From Heliopora coerulea (lineage: Eukaryota; Cnidaria; Anthozoa; Scleralcyonacea; Helioporidae): DNA of 64,000 nt. The DNA lies in assembly GCA_030142905.1 (NCBI GenBank), contig JASJOG010000166.1:248001-312000 (forward strand), read 5' to 3'. The notes under the pieces were generated by a model. The model had not been told where the DNA came from and made no database searches. It saw nothing but the letters and a program-made list of their open reading frames with translations. How positions within the stretch are numbered: the first letter of the stretch is position 1; every line of letters begins with the position of its first letter. Position numbers and translations under genes: made by a program. Of this stretch, positions 49,719 through 62,510 are shown one piece after another.

Positions 49719-50858
49719 AAAAACGCTTTATCTCGTTGAGATAAGTCGATTAGTGAAACTAACCGAGAATACAGTAATGGCTTCATTGAGGTAGCTTAGT
49801 CGAATGTTTGAAATGTCTATCGAATGGTTATAAAATGTTCTTCTCGGGTCAGAGAAGAGAATAAAAGCGTTAATATATTGTTTGAAGCAGTACATTAGAA
49901 AATATGGCATTGTTTAGAATTTGAGCAAATAAGCCTTATACGCCTAAAATCCGTAATTATGGTTAGAATTGGTGGAAAACTAAATAGGTTTGTGCAACTT
50001 TCCCAAACCTTCTCATATGTTCTTTTCCACCCACACATCATAAAACAAATCGAATTTCGTCGATCGGGGAGTAGCTTTTAAAATTTCTCAAACTCGTGAA
50101 AAACGCTTTATCTCGTTGAGATAAGTTGATTAATGAAACTAACCGAGAAGACAGTACTGGCTTCATTGAGGTAGCTTAGTCGAATGTTTGAGAAGTCTCG
50201 CCAACGGTTATAAAATAGTCTTCTCGGGTCAGAGAAGAGAATAAAAGCGTTAATATATTGTTTGAAGCTGTACATCAGAAAATATGGCATTATTTAGAAT
50301 TTGAGCGATTAAGCCTTATACGGGTAAAATCCGTTAGTATGGTTAGAATTGGTGGAAAACTAAATAGGTGTGTGCAACTTTCCCAAACCTTCTCATATGT
50401 TCTTTTCCACCCACACATCATAAAACAAATCGAATTTCGTCGATCGGGGAGTAGCTTTTAAAATTTCTCAAACTCGTGAAAAACGCTTTATCTCGTTGAG
50501 ATAAATCGATTAGTGAAACTAACCGAGAAGACAGTACTGGCTTCAGTAAGGTAGCTTAGTCGAATGTTTGAGAATTCTCGCCAACGGTTATAAAATAGTC
50601 TTCTCGGGTCAGAGAAGAGAATAAAAGCGTTAATATATTGTTTGAAGCAGTACATCAGAAAATATGGCATTATTTAGAATTTGAGCGAATAAGCCTTATA
50701 CGGGTAAAATCCTTTAGTATGGTTAGAATTGGTGGAAAACTAAATAGGTGTGTGAAACTTTCCCAAAACTTCTAATATGTTCTTTTCCACCGTAACATCT
50801 TAAAAAATTCGAATTTCGCTTAATCGACGAGTAGCTGTGAAAATTTCTCAAACTCGTC
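49719..50858 (+). repeat. A-type cluster A', A'', A''' (fourth)
   Basis: Monomers start at 49719, 50099 and 50479. The pattern and private variants match the clusters at 15573 and 20486 (offset 29233 from the latter). All runs of trimers in the window end in an A' monomer, so the junction C-to-A' is a recurrent boundary rather than a one-off. Confidence 0.86.
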
Positions 50859-52485
50859 AAAAACGCTTTATCTCGTACAAATAAGACGATTAGTGAAACT
50901 AATAGTGAAAGAGTACTGCCTTCAATTTGGTAGCTTTGTCGGATGTTTACCTAATCTCTCAAATTGTTGTAAAATGGTCTTTTCGGTTCAGAGAAGAGAA
51001 TAAAAGCATTAGTTGATTGGTTGGAGGAGTACTTCAGAAAATATGGCAATGTTTAGAATTTGAACAATTAATCCTTATACCACTTAAATCCGTTAGTATT
51101 GTTAGAATTGGTGGAAAACTAAATAGGTGTTTGAAACTTTCCCAAAACCTTCTCATATGTTCTTTTTCACCCACACATCATAAAACAAATCGAATTTCGT
51201 CGATTCGGGGAGTAGCTTTTAAAATTTCTCAAACTCGTGAAAAACGCTTTATCTCGTTGAGATAAGTCGATTAGTGAAACTAACCGAGAAGACAGTACTG
51301 GCTTCAGTGAGGTAGCTTAGTCGAATGTTTCAAATGTCTATCGAATGTTTATAAAATAGTCTTCTCGGGTCAGAGAAGAGAATAAAAGCGTTAATATATT
51401 GTTTTAAGCAGTACATCAGAAAATATGGCATTGTTTAGAATTTGAGCAAATAAGCCTTATACGCCTAAAATCCGTAAGTATGGTTAGAATTGGTGGAAAA
51501 CTAAATAGGTGTGTGCAACTTTCCCAAACCTTCTCATATGTTCTTTTCTACCTACACATCATAAAATAAATCGAATTTCGTCGATTCGGGGAGTAGCTTT
51601 TAAAATTTCTCAAACTCGTGAAAAACGCTTTATCTCGTTGAGATAAGTCGATTAGTGAAACTAATCAAGAAGACAGTACTGGCTTCAGTAAGGTAGCTTA
51701 GTCGAATGTTTGAGAAGTCTCGCCAACGGTTATAAAATAGTCTTCTCGGGTCAGAGAAGAGAATAAAAGCGTTAATATATTGTTTGAAGCAGTACATCAG
51801 AAAATATGGTATTATTTAGAATTTGAGCGAATAAGCCTTATACGGGTAAAAAACGTTAGTATGGTTAGAATTGGTGGAACACTAAATAGGTGTGTGAAAC
51901 TTTCCCAAAACTTCTAATATGTTCTTTTCCACCGTAACATCTTAAAAAATTCGAATTTAACTTAATCGACGAGTAGCTGTGAAAATTTCTCAAACTCGTC
52001 AAAAACGCTTTATCTCGTACAAATAAGACGATTAGTGAAACTAATAGTGAAACATTACTGTTTCAATTTGGTAGCTTTGTCGGATGTTTACCTAATCTCT
52101 CAAATTGTTGTAAAATGGTCTTTTCGGTTCTGAGAAGAGAATAAAAGCATTAGTTGATTGATTGGAGGAGTACTTCAGAAAATATGGCAATGTTTAGAAT
52201 TTCAACAATTAATTCTTATACGCCTTAAATCCGTTAGTATTTTTAAAATTGGTTGAAAAGTCAATAGGTGTTTGAAACTTTCCCAAACCTTCTCATATGT
52301 TCTTTTCCACCCACACATCATAAAAAAAATCGAATTTCGTCGATTCGGGGAGTAACTTTTAAAATTTCTCAAACTCGTGAAAAACGCTTTATCTCGTTTA
52401 GATAACTCGATTAGTGAAATTAACCGAGAAGACAGTACTGGCTTCAGTGAGGTAGCTTCGTCGAATGTTTGAGAAGTCTCTCCAA
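50859..52485 (+). repeat. Hybrid B/C, two A, hybrid B and one further monomer
   Basis: The first four monomers mirror 26535-28053 (offset 24324). After the B 5' half at 52001 the text switches to gaatttcaacaattaattc and ctcgtttagataactcg, which instead recalls 10840-11070 and 43855-44085 in block alpha. The window therefore shows a third join of the same building blocks. Confidence 0.75.
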
Positions 52486-53246
52486 TGGTTATAAAATGGT
52501 CTTCTCGGGTCAGAGAAGAGAATAAAAGCGTTAATATATTGTTTGAAGCAGTACATCAGAAAATATGGCATTGTTTAGACTTTGAGCAAATAAGCATTAT
52601 ACGCCTAAAATCCGTTAGTATTGTTAGAATTGGTGGAAAAATAAATAGGTGTGTGAAACTTTCCCAAACCTTCTAATATGTTCTTTTCCACCGTAACATC
52701 GTAAAAAATTCCAATTTCGCTAATTCGTCGAGTAGCTGTGAAAATATTTCTAACTCGTCAAAAACGCTTTATCTCGTTGAAATAAGACTATTAGTGAAAC
52801 TAACAGTGAAAGGGTACTGCCTTCAATTGGGTAAATTTGTCGGATTGTTTACCTAATCTCGCAAAAATTTATAAAAATGGACTTTTCGGTTCAGAGAAGA
52901 GAATAAAAGCTTTAGATGATTAATTGGAGGATTACTTCAGAAAATATGGCAATGTTTAGAATTGAAACAATTAATCCTAATACCTCTTAAATCCGTTTGT
53001 ATGGTTAAAATTGGTTGAAAAGTCAATAGAAATGTGAAATTTTCCCAAACCTTCTCATATGTTCTTTTCCACCCACACATCATAAAACAAATCGAATTTC
53101 GTCGATCGGGGAGTAGCTTTTAAAATTTCTCAAACTCGTGAAAAACGCTTTATCTCGTTGAGATAAGTCGATTAGTGAAACTAACCGAGAAGACAGTACT
53201 GGCTTCAGTGAGGTAGCTTAGTCGAATGTTTGAGAAGTGTCTCCAA
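52486..53246 (+). repeat. 761 bp tandem duplication, first copy
   Basis: Two monomers starting at ccaatggttataaaatgg. Private marks are gtttagactttgagc, aaaaaattccaatttcgc, aattcgtcgagtagc, ggaggattacttcag and caatagaaatgtgaaatttt. All recur exactly 761 bp later. The upstream flank (gtttagataactcg) differs from the sequence before the second copy. Confidence 0.88.
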
Positions 53247-53912
53247 TGGTTATAAAATGGTCTTCTCGGGTCAGAGAAGAGAATAAAAGCGTTAATATAT
53301 TGTTTGAAGCAGTACATCAGAAAATATGGCATTGTTTAGACTTTGAGCAAATAAGCATTATACGCCTAAAATCCGTTAGTATTGTTAGAATTGGTGGAAA
53401 AATAAATAGGTGTGTGAAACTTTCCCAAACCTTCTAATATGTTCTTTTCCACCGTAACATCGTAAAAAATTCCAATTTCGCTAATTCGTCGAGTAGCTGT
53501 GAAAATATTTCTAACTCGTCAAAAACGCTTTATCTCGTTGAAATAAGACTATTAGTGAAACTAACAGTGAAAGGGTACTGCCTTCAATTGGGTAAATTTG
53601 TCGGATTGTTTACCTAATCTCGCAAAAATTTATAAAAATGGACTTTTCGGTTCAGAGAAGAGAATAAAAGCTTTAGATGATTAATTGGAGGATTACTTCA
53701 GAAAATATGGCAATGTTTAGAATTGAAACAATTAATCCTAATACCTCTTAAATCCGTTTGTATGGTTAAAATTGGTTGAAAAGTCAATAGAAATGTGAAA
53801 TTTTCCCAAACCTTCTCATATGTTCTTTTCCACCCACACATCATAAAACAAATCGAATTTCGTCGATCGGGGAGTAGCTTTTAAAATTTCTCAAACTCGT
53901 GAAAAACGCTTT
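53247..53912 (+). repeat. 761 bp tandem duplication, second copy (partial)
   Basis: This carries every private mark of 52486-53151. Correspondence ends near the landmark at 53912, where this copy continues ctttacctcgtagagat and the first continues ctttatctcgttgagat. I saw essentially no differences between the copies before that point, so this is one of the youngest duplications in the window, or an assembly artefact. Confidence 0.86.
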
Positions 53913-54714
53913 ACCTCGTAGAGATAAGTCGATTAGTGAAACTAACCGAGAAGACAGTTCTGGCTTCAGTGAGGTAGCTTAGTCGAATGTTTGAGAAGTC
54001 TCTCCAATGGTTATAAAATGGTCTTCTCGGGTCAGAGAAGAGAATAAAAGCGTTAATATATTGTTTGAAGCAGTACACCAGAAAATATGGCAATATTTAA
54101 AATTTGAACAATTAAACCTTATACGCCTTAAATCCGTTTGTATGGTAAGAATAAGTTGAAAACTAAATAGGTTAGTGAAACTTTCCCAAAATTTCTCATA
54201 AGTTTTTATCCACCGTAACATCATTAAACAAATTGAATCTCTTCGATTCGACGAACACCTATGAAAATTTCTCAAAATCGTCAAAATCGCTTTATCTCGT
54301 TGAAATAAGGCGATTAGTTAAACTAATAGTGAAAGTGTACTGTCTTCAATTTGGTAGCTTTGACGGATGTTTACCTAATCTCGCAAATTGTTGTAAAATG
54401 GTCTTTTCGGTTCAGAGAAGAGAATAAAAGCATTAGTTGATTGATTGGAGGAGTACTTCAAAAAATATGGCTTATTTAAAATTTGAACAATTAATCTATA
54501 TAACACTAAAATCCGTTTGTATTGAAGTGGTATAAGGGTATATTTTTGGGTATATTTCACAAAAATTCTAATATGTTCTTTTCCACACACACATCATAAA
54601 AAATTCGAATTTCGCTAATTCGACGAGTCGCTGTGAAAATTTTTCAAAATCTTGAAAAACGCTTTATCTCGTTGAGATAAGTCGATTAGTGAAACTAACA
54701 GTGAAATAGTACTG

Positions 54715-54839
54715 TTATAAATTTAAAAAACACGAGAATACTTTTCAAAGACATGTTTCGGAAGACTTATGCCATCTTCAGTTTACAAGATGATGTTTGC
54801 AAGGCTTTAAATAAGAATTATAGTATGAATAAATTAACT
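54715..54839 (-). mobile_element. Non-satellite insert, copy 2 (125 bp)
   Basis: Same insertion point (after agtgaaatagtactg) and same right junction (aattgggaaactttctcgg) as copy 1. It differs by the loss of one C in the ribozyme-like core (cggaagactt instead of cggcaagactt). Sharing of both junctions shows one original insertion event that was later multiplied with the satellite. Confidence 0.6.
54750..54781 (-). ncRNA. Hammerhead-like core with shortened stem II
   Basis: The minus strand still has CTGAAGA and GAAACATGTC, but the missing base reduces the stem II pairing from GGC/GCC to GG/CC. Catalysis by this copy would be expected to be weaker or absent. Confidence 0.4.
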
Positions 54840-56741
54840 AATTGGGAAACTTTCTCGGATTGTTTACCTAATCTCGCAAATAGTTATAAAATGGTCTTTT
54901 CGGTTCAGAGAAGAGAATAAAAGCATTAGTTGATTGATTGGAGGAGTACTTCAGAAAATATGGCAATATTTAGAATTGGAACAATTAATCCTTATACGAC
55001 TTAAATCCGTTAGTATTTTTAAGATTGGTTGAAAAGTCAATAGGTGTTTGAAACTTTACCAAACCTTCTCATATATTCTTTTTCACCCACACATCATAAA
55101 ACAAATCGAATTTCGTCGATTCGGGGAGTAGCTTTTAAAATTTCTCAAACTCGTGAAAAACGCTTTATCTCGTTGAGATAAGTCGATTAGTGAAACTAAC
55201 CGAGAAGACAGTACTGGCTTCAGTAAGGTAGCTTAGTCGAATGTTTGAGAAGTCTCTCCAACGTTTATAAAATAGTCTTCTCGGGTCAGAGAAGAGAATA
55301 AAAGCGTTAATATATTGTTTGAAGCAGTACATCAGAAAATACGGCATTGTTTAGAATTTGAGCAAATAAGCCTTATACGGATAAAATCCGTTAGTATGGT
55401 TAGAATTGGTGGAAAACTAAATAGGTGTGTGAAACTTTCCCAAACCTTCTAATATGTTCTTTTCCACCCACACATCATAAAAATTTCGAATTTCGCTAAT
55501 TCGACGAGTCGCTGTGAAAATATTTCTAACTCGTCAAAAACGCTTTATCTCGTTGAAATAAGACGATTAGTGAAACTAATAGTGAAAGAGTACTGTCTTC
55601 AATTTGGTAGCTTTGACGGATGTTTACCTAATCTCGCAAATAGTTATAAAATGGTCTTTTTGGTTCAGAGAACAGAATAAAAGAATTAGTTGATTGATTG
55701 GAGGAGTACTTCAGAAAATATGGCAATGTTTAGAATTGGAACAATTAATCCTAATACCTCTTAAATCCGTTTGTATGGTTAAAATTGGTTGAAAAGTCAA
55801 TAGATGTGTGAAACTTTCCCAAACCTTCTCATATGTTCTTTTCCACCCACACATCATAAAACAAATCGAATTTCGTCGATTCGGGGAGTAGCTTTTAAAA
55901 TTTCTCAAACTGGTGAAAAACGCTTTATCTCGTAGAGATAAGTCGATTAGTGAAACTAACCGAGAAGACAGTACTGGCTTCAGTGAGGAAGCTTAGTCGA
56001 ATGCTTGAGAAGTCTCTCCAATGGTTATAAAATGGTCTTCTCGGGTCAGAGAAGAGAATAAAAGCGTTAATATATTGTTTGAAGCAGTACATCAGAAAAT
56101 ATGGCAATGTTTAGAATTTGAACAATTAAGCCTTATACGCCTAAAATCCGGTTGTATGGTAAGAATAAGTTGAAAACTAAATAGGTTAGTGAAACTTTCC
56201 CAAAACTTCTCATAAGTTTTTATCCACCGTAACATCATTAAACAAATTGAATCTCTTCGATTCGACGAACACCTATGAAAATTTCTCAAAATCTTCAAAA
56301 TCGCTTTATCTCGTTGAAATAAGGCGATTAGTAAAACTAATAGTGAAAGAGTACTGTCTTCAATTTGGTAGCTTTGACGGATGTTTACCTAATCTCGCAA
56401 ATTGTTGTAAAATGGTCTTTTCGGTTCAGAGAAGAGAATAAAAGCATTAGTTGATTGATTGGAGGAGTACTTCAAAAAATATGGCTTATTTAAAATTTGA
56501 ACAATTAATCTATATAACACTAAAATCTGTTTGTATTGAAGTGGTATAAGGGTATATTTTTGGGTATATTTTTGGGTATATTTCACAAAAATTCTAATTT
56601 GTTCTTTTCCACACACACATCATAAAACAAATCGAATTTCGCTAATTCGACGAGTCGCTGTGAAAATTTTTCAAAATCTTGAAAAACGCTTTATCTCGTT
56701 GAGATAAGTCGATTAGTGAAACTAACAGTGAAATAGTACTG

Positions 56742-56867
56742 TTATAAATTTAAAAAACACGAGAATACTTTTCAAAGACATGTTTCGGCAAGACTTATGC
56801 CATCTTCAGTTTACAAGATGATGTTTGCAAGGCTTTAAATAAGAATTATAGTATGAATAAATTAACT
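56742..56867 (-). mobile_element. Non-satellite insert, copy 3 (126 bp)
   Basis: Identical in extent to copy 1 and lying at the position expected from the block beta offset. The flanking satellite has ggattttttacc where copy 1 has ggattgtttacc. It was carried along in the block duplication. Confidence 0.6.
56777..56809 (-). ncRNA. Hammerhead ribozyme-like core, third copy
   Basis: The same 33-base core as at 33071-33103, with CUGAAGA, a GGC/GCC stem II, GAAA and GUC on the minus strand. Stem I pairing of UAAA with UUUG is intact. Confidence 0.5.
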
Positions 56868-59800
56868 AATTGGGAAACTTTCTCGGATTTTTTACCTAAT
56901 CTCGCAAATAGTTATAAAATGGTCTTTTTGGTTCAGAGAAGAGAATAAAAGCATCAGTTCATCGTTTGGAGGAGTACTCCAGAAAATATGGCAATGTTTA
57001 GAATTGGAACAATTAATCCTTATACCACTTAAATCCGTTTGTATGGTTAAAATTGGTGGAAAAGTGAATAGGTGTTTAAAACTTTCCCAAACCTTCTCAT
57101 ATGTTCTTTTCCACCCACACATCATAAAACAAATCGAATTTCGTCGATTCGGGGAGTAGCTTTTAAAATTTCTCAAACTCGTGAAAAACGCTTTATCTCG
57201 TTGAGATAAGTCGATTAGTGAAACTAACCGAGAAGACAGTACTGGCTTCAGTGAGGTAGCTTAGTCGAAAGTTTGAAATGTCTATCGAATGGTTATAAAA
57301 TGGTCTTTTCGGGTCAGAGAAGAGAATAAAAGCGTTAATATATTGTTTGAAGCAGTACATCAAAAAATATGACATTATTTAGAATTTGAGTTAATAAGCA
57401 TTATACGCCTAAAATCCGTTAATATTGTTAGAATTGGTGGAAAACTAAATAGGTGTGTGAAACTTTCCCAAACCTTCTAATATGTTCTTTTCCACCGTAA
57501 CATCATAAAAAATTCGAATTTCGCTAATTCGACGAGTAGCTGTGAAAATATTTCTAACTCGTCAAAAACGTTTAATCTTGTTGAAATAAGACTATTAGTG
57601 AAACTAACAGTGAAAGGGTACTGCCTTCAATTGATTAATTTTGTCGGATTGTTTACCTAATCTCGACAAAATTTATAAAAATGGACTTTTCGGTTCAGAG
57701 AAGAGAATAAAAGCATTAGTTGATTGATTGGAGGAGTACTTCAAAAAATATGGCTTATTTAAAATTAAACAATTAATCTATATAACACTTAAATCCGTTT
57801 GTATTGAAGTAGTATAAGGGTATATTTTTGGGTATATTTCACAAACCTTCTAATATGTTCTTTTCACCCACACATCATAAAACAAATCGAATTTCGCTAA
57901 TTCGACGAGTAGCTATGAAAATTTTTCCAAATCTTGAAAAACGCTTTATCTCGTTGAGATAAGTCGATTAGTGAAACTAACAGTGAAAGGGTACTGCTTT
58001 CACTTGGGAAATTTTGTCGGATTGTTTACCTAATCTCGCAAATAGTTATAAAATGGTCTTTTCGGTTCAGAGAAGAGAATAAAAGCATTAGTTGATTGAT
58101 TGGAGGAGTACTTCAGAAAATATGGCAATGTTTAGAATTGGAACAATTAATACTTATACCTCTTAAATCCGTTTGTATGGTTAAAATTGGTTGAAAAGTC
58201 AATAGATGTGTGAAACTTTCCCAAACCTTCTCATATGTTCTTTTCCACCCACACATCATAAAACAAATCGAATTTCGTCGATTCGGGGAGTGGCTTTTAA
58301 AATTTCTCAAACTCGTGAAAAACGCTTTATCTCGTAGAGATAAGTCGATTAGTGAAACTAACCGAGAAGACAGTACTGGCTTCAGTGAGGTAGCTTAGTC
58401 GAATGTTTGAGAAGTCTCTCCAATGGTTATAAAATGGTCTTCTCGGGTCAGAGAAAAGAATAAAAGCGTTAATATATTGTTTGAAACAGTACATCAGAAG
58501 ATATGGCAATGTTTAGAATTTGAACAATTAAGCCTTATACGCCTTAAATCCTTTTGTATGGTAAGAATAGGTTGAAAACTAAATAGGTGTGTGAAACATT
58601 CCCAAAACTTCTCATAAGTTTTTATCCACCGTAACATCATTAAACAAATTGAATCTCTTCGATTCGACGAGCAGCTATGAAAATTTCTTAAAATCTTCAA
58701 AATCGCTTTATCTCTTTGAAATAAGACGATTAGTGAAACTAATAGTGAAAGAGTACTGTCTTCAATTTGGTAGCTTTGACGGATGTTTACCTAATCTCGC
58801 AAATTGTTGTAAAATGGTCTTTTCGGTTCAGAGAAGAGAATAAAAGCATTAGTTGATTGATTGGAGGAGTACTTCAATAAATATGGCTTATTTAAAATTT
58901 GAACAATTAATCTATATAACAATTAAATCCGTTTATATTGAAGTGCTATAAAGGTATATTTTTGGGTATATTTCACAAACCTTCTAATATGTTCTTTTCA
59001 ACCCACACATCATAAAACAAATCGAATTTCGTCGATTCGGGGAGTAGCTTTTAAAATTTCTCAAACTCGTGAGAAACGCTTTATCTCGTTGAGATAAGTC
59101 GATTATTGAAACTAACCGAGAAGACAGAACTGGCTTCAGTAAGGTAGCTTAGTCGAATGCTTGAGAAGTGTCTCTAATGGTTATAAAATGGTCTCCTCGG
59201 GTCAGAGAAGAGAATAAAAGCGTTAATATTCTGTTTGAAGCAGTACATCACAAAATATGGCATTGTTTAGAATTTGAGCAAATAAGCCTTATACGCCAAA
59301 AATCCGTTAGTATGTTTAGAATTGTTGGAATACTAAATAGTGTGTGAAACTTTCCCAAACCTTCTAATATGTTCTTTTCCACCGTAACATCATAAAAAAT
59401 TCGAATTTCGCTTATTCGAAGAGTAGCTGTGAAAATTTCTCAAAATCGTCAAAATCGCTTAATCTCGTTGAAATAAGACGATTAGTGAAACTAATAGTGA
59501 AAGAGTACTGTCTTCAATTTGGCAGCTTTGATGGATGTTTACCTAATCTCGCAAATTGTTGTAAAATGGTCTTTTCGGTTCAGAGAAGAGAATAAAAGCA
59601 TTAGTTGATTGATTGGAGGAGTACTTCAAAAAATATGGCTTATTTGAAATTTGAACAATTAATCTATATAACACTTAAATCCGTTTATATTGAAGTGCTA
59701 TAAGGGTATATTTTTGGGTATATTTCACAAACCTTCTAATATGTTCTTTTCCACGCACACATAAAAAATTCGAATTTCGCTAATTCGACGAGTCGCTGTG

Positions 59801-60617
59801 AAATATTTCTAACTCGTCAAAAACGCTTTATCTCGTGAAATGACTATTAGTGAAACTAACAGTGAAAGAATACTGCCTTCATTTTGGGTAACTTTGTCGG
59901 ATTGTTTACCTAATCTCGCAAAAATTTATAAAAATGGACTTTTCGGTTCAGAGAAGAGAATAAAAGCTTTAAATGATTGATTGGAGGAGTACTTCAGAAA
60001 ATATGGTAATGTTTAGAATTGGAACAATTAATACTTATACCTCTTAAATCCGTTTGTATGGTTAAAATTGGTTGAAAAGTCAATAGGTGTTTTAAACTTT
60101 CCCAAACCTTCTCATATGTTCTTTTCCACCCACACATCATAAAACAAATCGAATTTCGTCGATTCGGGGAGTAGCTTTTAAAATTTCTCAAACTCGTGAA
60201 AAACGCTTTATCTCGTTGAGATAAGTCGATTAGTGAAACTAACCGAGAAGACAGTACTGGCTTCAGTGAGGTAGCTTAGTCGAATGTTTGAGAAGTCTCT
60301 CCAATGGTTATAAACTGGTCTTCTCGGGTCAGAGAAGAGAATAAAAGCGTTAATATTCTGTTTGAGCAGTACATCAGAAAATATGGCATTGTTTAGAATT
60401 TCAGCAAATAAGCCTTATACGCCTAAAATCCGTTAATATGGTTAGAATTGTTGGTAAACTAAATAGTGTGTGAAACTTTCCCAAACCTTCTAATATGTTC
60501 TTTTCCACCGTAACATTATTTAATATTCGAATTTCGCTTATTCGAAGAGTAGCTGTGTAAATTTCTCAAACTCGTCAAAAACGCTTTATCTCGTTGAAAT
60601 AATACGATTAGTGAAAC

Positions 60618-62510
60618 TAATAGTGAAAGAGTACTGTGTTCAATTTGGTAGCTTTGACGGATGTTTACCTAATCTCGCAAAATGTTTTAAAATCGTCTTT
60701 TCGGTTCAGAGAAAAGAATAAAAGCATTAGTTGATTGATTGGAGTAATACTTTAGAAAATATGGCAATGTTTAGAATTTGACAATTAATCCTTATTCCTC
60801 CTAATTCCGTTTGTATAGTTAAAATTGGTGGAAAAGTCAATAGGTGTTTGAAATTTTCCCAAACCTTCTCATATGTTCTTTTTCACCCACACATCATAAA
60901 ACAAATCGAATTTCGTCGATTCGGAGAGTTGCTTTTAAAATTTCTCAAACTCGTGAAAATCGCTTTATCTCGTTGAGATAAGTCGATTAGTGAAACTAAC
61001 CGAGAAGACAGAACTGGCTTCAGTGAGGTAGCTTAGTCGAATGCTTGAGAAGTGTCTCCAATGGTTATAAAATGGTCTTCTCGGGTCAGAGAAGAGAATA
61101 AAAGCGTTAATATTCTGTTTGAAGCAGTACATCAGAAAATATGGCATTGTTTAGAATTTGAGCAAATAAGCCTTATAATCCTAAAATCCGTTAATATGGT
61201 TAGAATTGGTGGTAAACTAAATAGTGTGTGAAACTTTCCCAAACCTTCTAATATGTTCTTTTCCACCGTAACATTATTTAATATTCGAATTTCGCTTATT
61301 CGAATAGTAGCTGTGAAAATTTCTCAAACTCGTCAAAAACGCTTTATCTCGTTGAAATAATACGATTAGTGAAACTAACCGAGAAGACAGTACTGGCTTC
61401 AGTGAGGTAGCTTAGTCGAATGTTTGAGAAGTCTCTCCAATGGTTATAAAATGGTCTTCTCGGGTCAGAGAAAAGAATAAAAGCGTTTATATATTGTTTG
61501 AAACAGTACATCAGAAAATATGGCAATGTTTAGAATTTGAACAATTAAGCCTTATACGCCTTAAATCCTTTTGTATGGTAAGAATAGGTTGAAAACTAAA
61601 TAGGTGTGTGAAACATTCCCAAAACTCTCATAAGTTTTTATCCACCGTAACATCATTAAACAAATTGAATCTCTTCGATTCGACGAGCAGCTATGAAAAT
61701 TTCTCAAAATCTTCAAAATCGCTTTATCTCGTTGAAATAAGACGATTAGTGAAACTAATAGTGAAAGAGTACTGTCTTCAATTTGGTAGCTTTGACGGAT
61801 GTTTACCTAATCTCGCAAATTGTTGTAAAATGGTCTTTTCGGTTCGGAGAAGAGAATAAAAGCATTAGTTGATTGATTGGAAGAGTACTTCAGAAATATG
61901 GCGTTTTTAAAATTTGAACAATTAATCTATAAAACACTTAAATCCGTTTATATTGAAGTGCTATAAGGGAATATTTTTGTGTATATATCACAAACCTTCT
62001 AATATGTTCTTTTCCACCCACACATCATAAAACAAATCGAATTTCGTCGATTCGGGGAGTAACTTTTAAAATTTTTCAAACTCGTGAAAAACGCTTTATC
62101 TCGTTGAGATAAGTCGATTAGTGAAACTAACCGAGAAGACAGTACTGGCTTCAGTGAGGTAGCTTAGTCGAATGTTTGAGAAGTCTCTCCAATGGTTATA
62201 AAATGGTCTTCTCGTGTCAGAGAAAAGAATAAAAGCGTTAATATATTGTTTGAAACAGTACATCAGAAAATATGGCAATGTTTAGAATTTGAACAATTAA
62301 GCCTTATACGCCTTAAATCCGTTTGTATGGTAAGAATAGGTTGAAAACTAAATAGGTTAGTGAAACTTTCCCAAAACTTCTCATAAGTTTTTATCCACCG
62401 TAACATCATTAAACAAATTGAATCTCTTCGATTCGACGAGCAGCTATGAAAATTTCTCAAAATCGTCAAAATCGCTTTATCACGTTGAAATAAGACGATT
62501 AGTGAAACTA
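60618..62510 (+). repeat. 1891 bp five-monomer unit, first copy
   Basis: Five monomers are marked by cgcaaaatgttttaaaatcg, gaatttgacaattaatcc, ccttattcctcctaattccg, ccttataatcctaaaatcc and the cattatttaatattcgaat dyad. The same marks recur 1891-1892 bp later. The unit includes a B-to-A junction at the D2 palindrome (61366-61378). Confidence 0.85.
61282..61306 (+). repeat. D4 dyad extended to nine-base arms
   Basis: Arms TATTCGAAT and ATTCGAATA flank the loop ttcgctt. The related monomers near 36816 and 60526 read cgaagagtagc, where the outer pairs are absent; the change to cgaatagtagc creates the longer palindrome. The tandem twin has the same at 63173-63197. Confidence 0.8.

Larger units (their letters stand above)
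53913..55155 (+). repeat. Insert-bearing segment related to block beta
   Basis: This contains an A/E monomer, a B monomer and the C-type monomer interrupted by the non-satellite insert. It matches about 55940-56950 at an offset near 2014-2027 bp, and so also 32230-33240. It lacks the 12 bp slip repeat present in both beta copies and has aaaaaattcg instead of aaaacaaatcg upstream of the insert. It is therefore a diverged relative and not a simple copy. Confidence 0.8.
55156..60617 (+). repeat. Block beta, copy 2 (~5.46 kb)
   Basis: The counterpart of 31450-36913 at +23706. Indels of one base are seen (for example cattttgggtaac near 59880 against caattgggtaac). The left neighbour is an insert-bearing segment instead of an A' monomer, and the right neighbour is a B monomer instead of A, so both ends are recombination boundaries. 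Confidence 0.9.
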
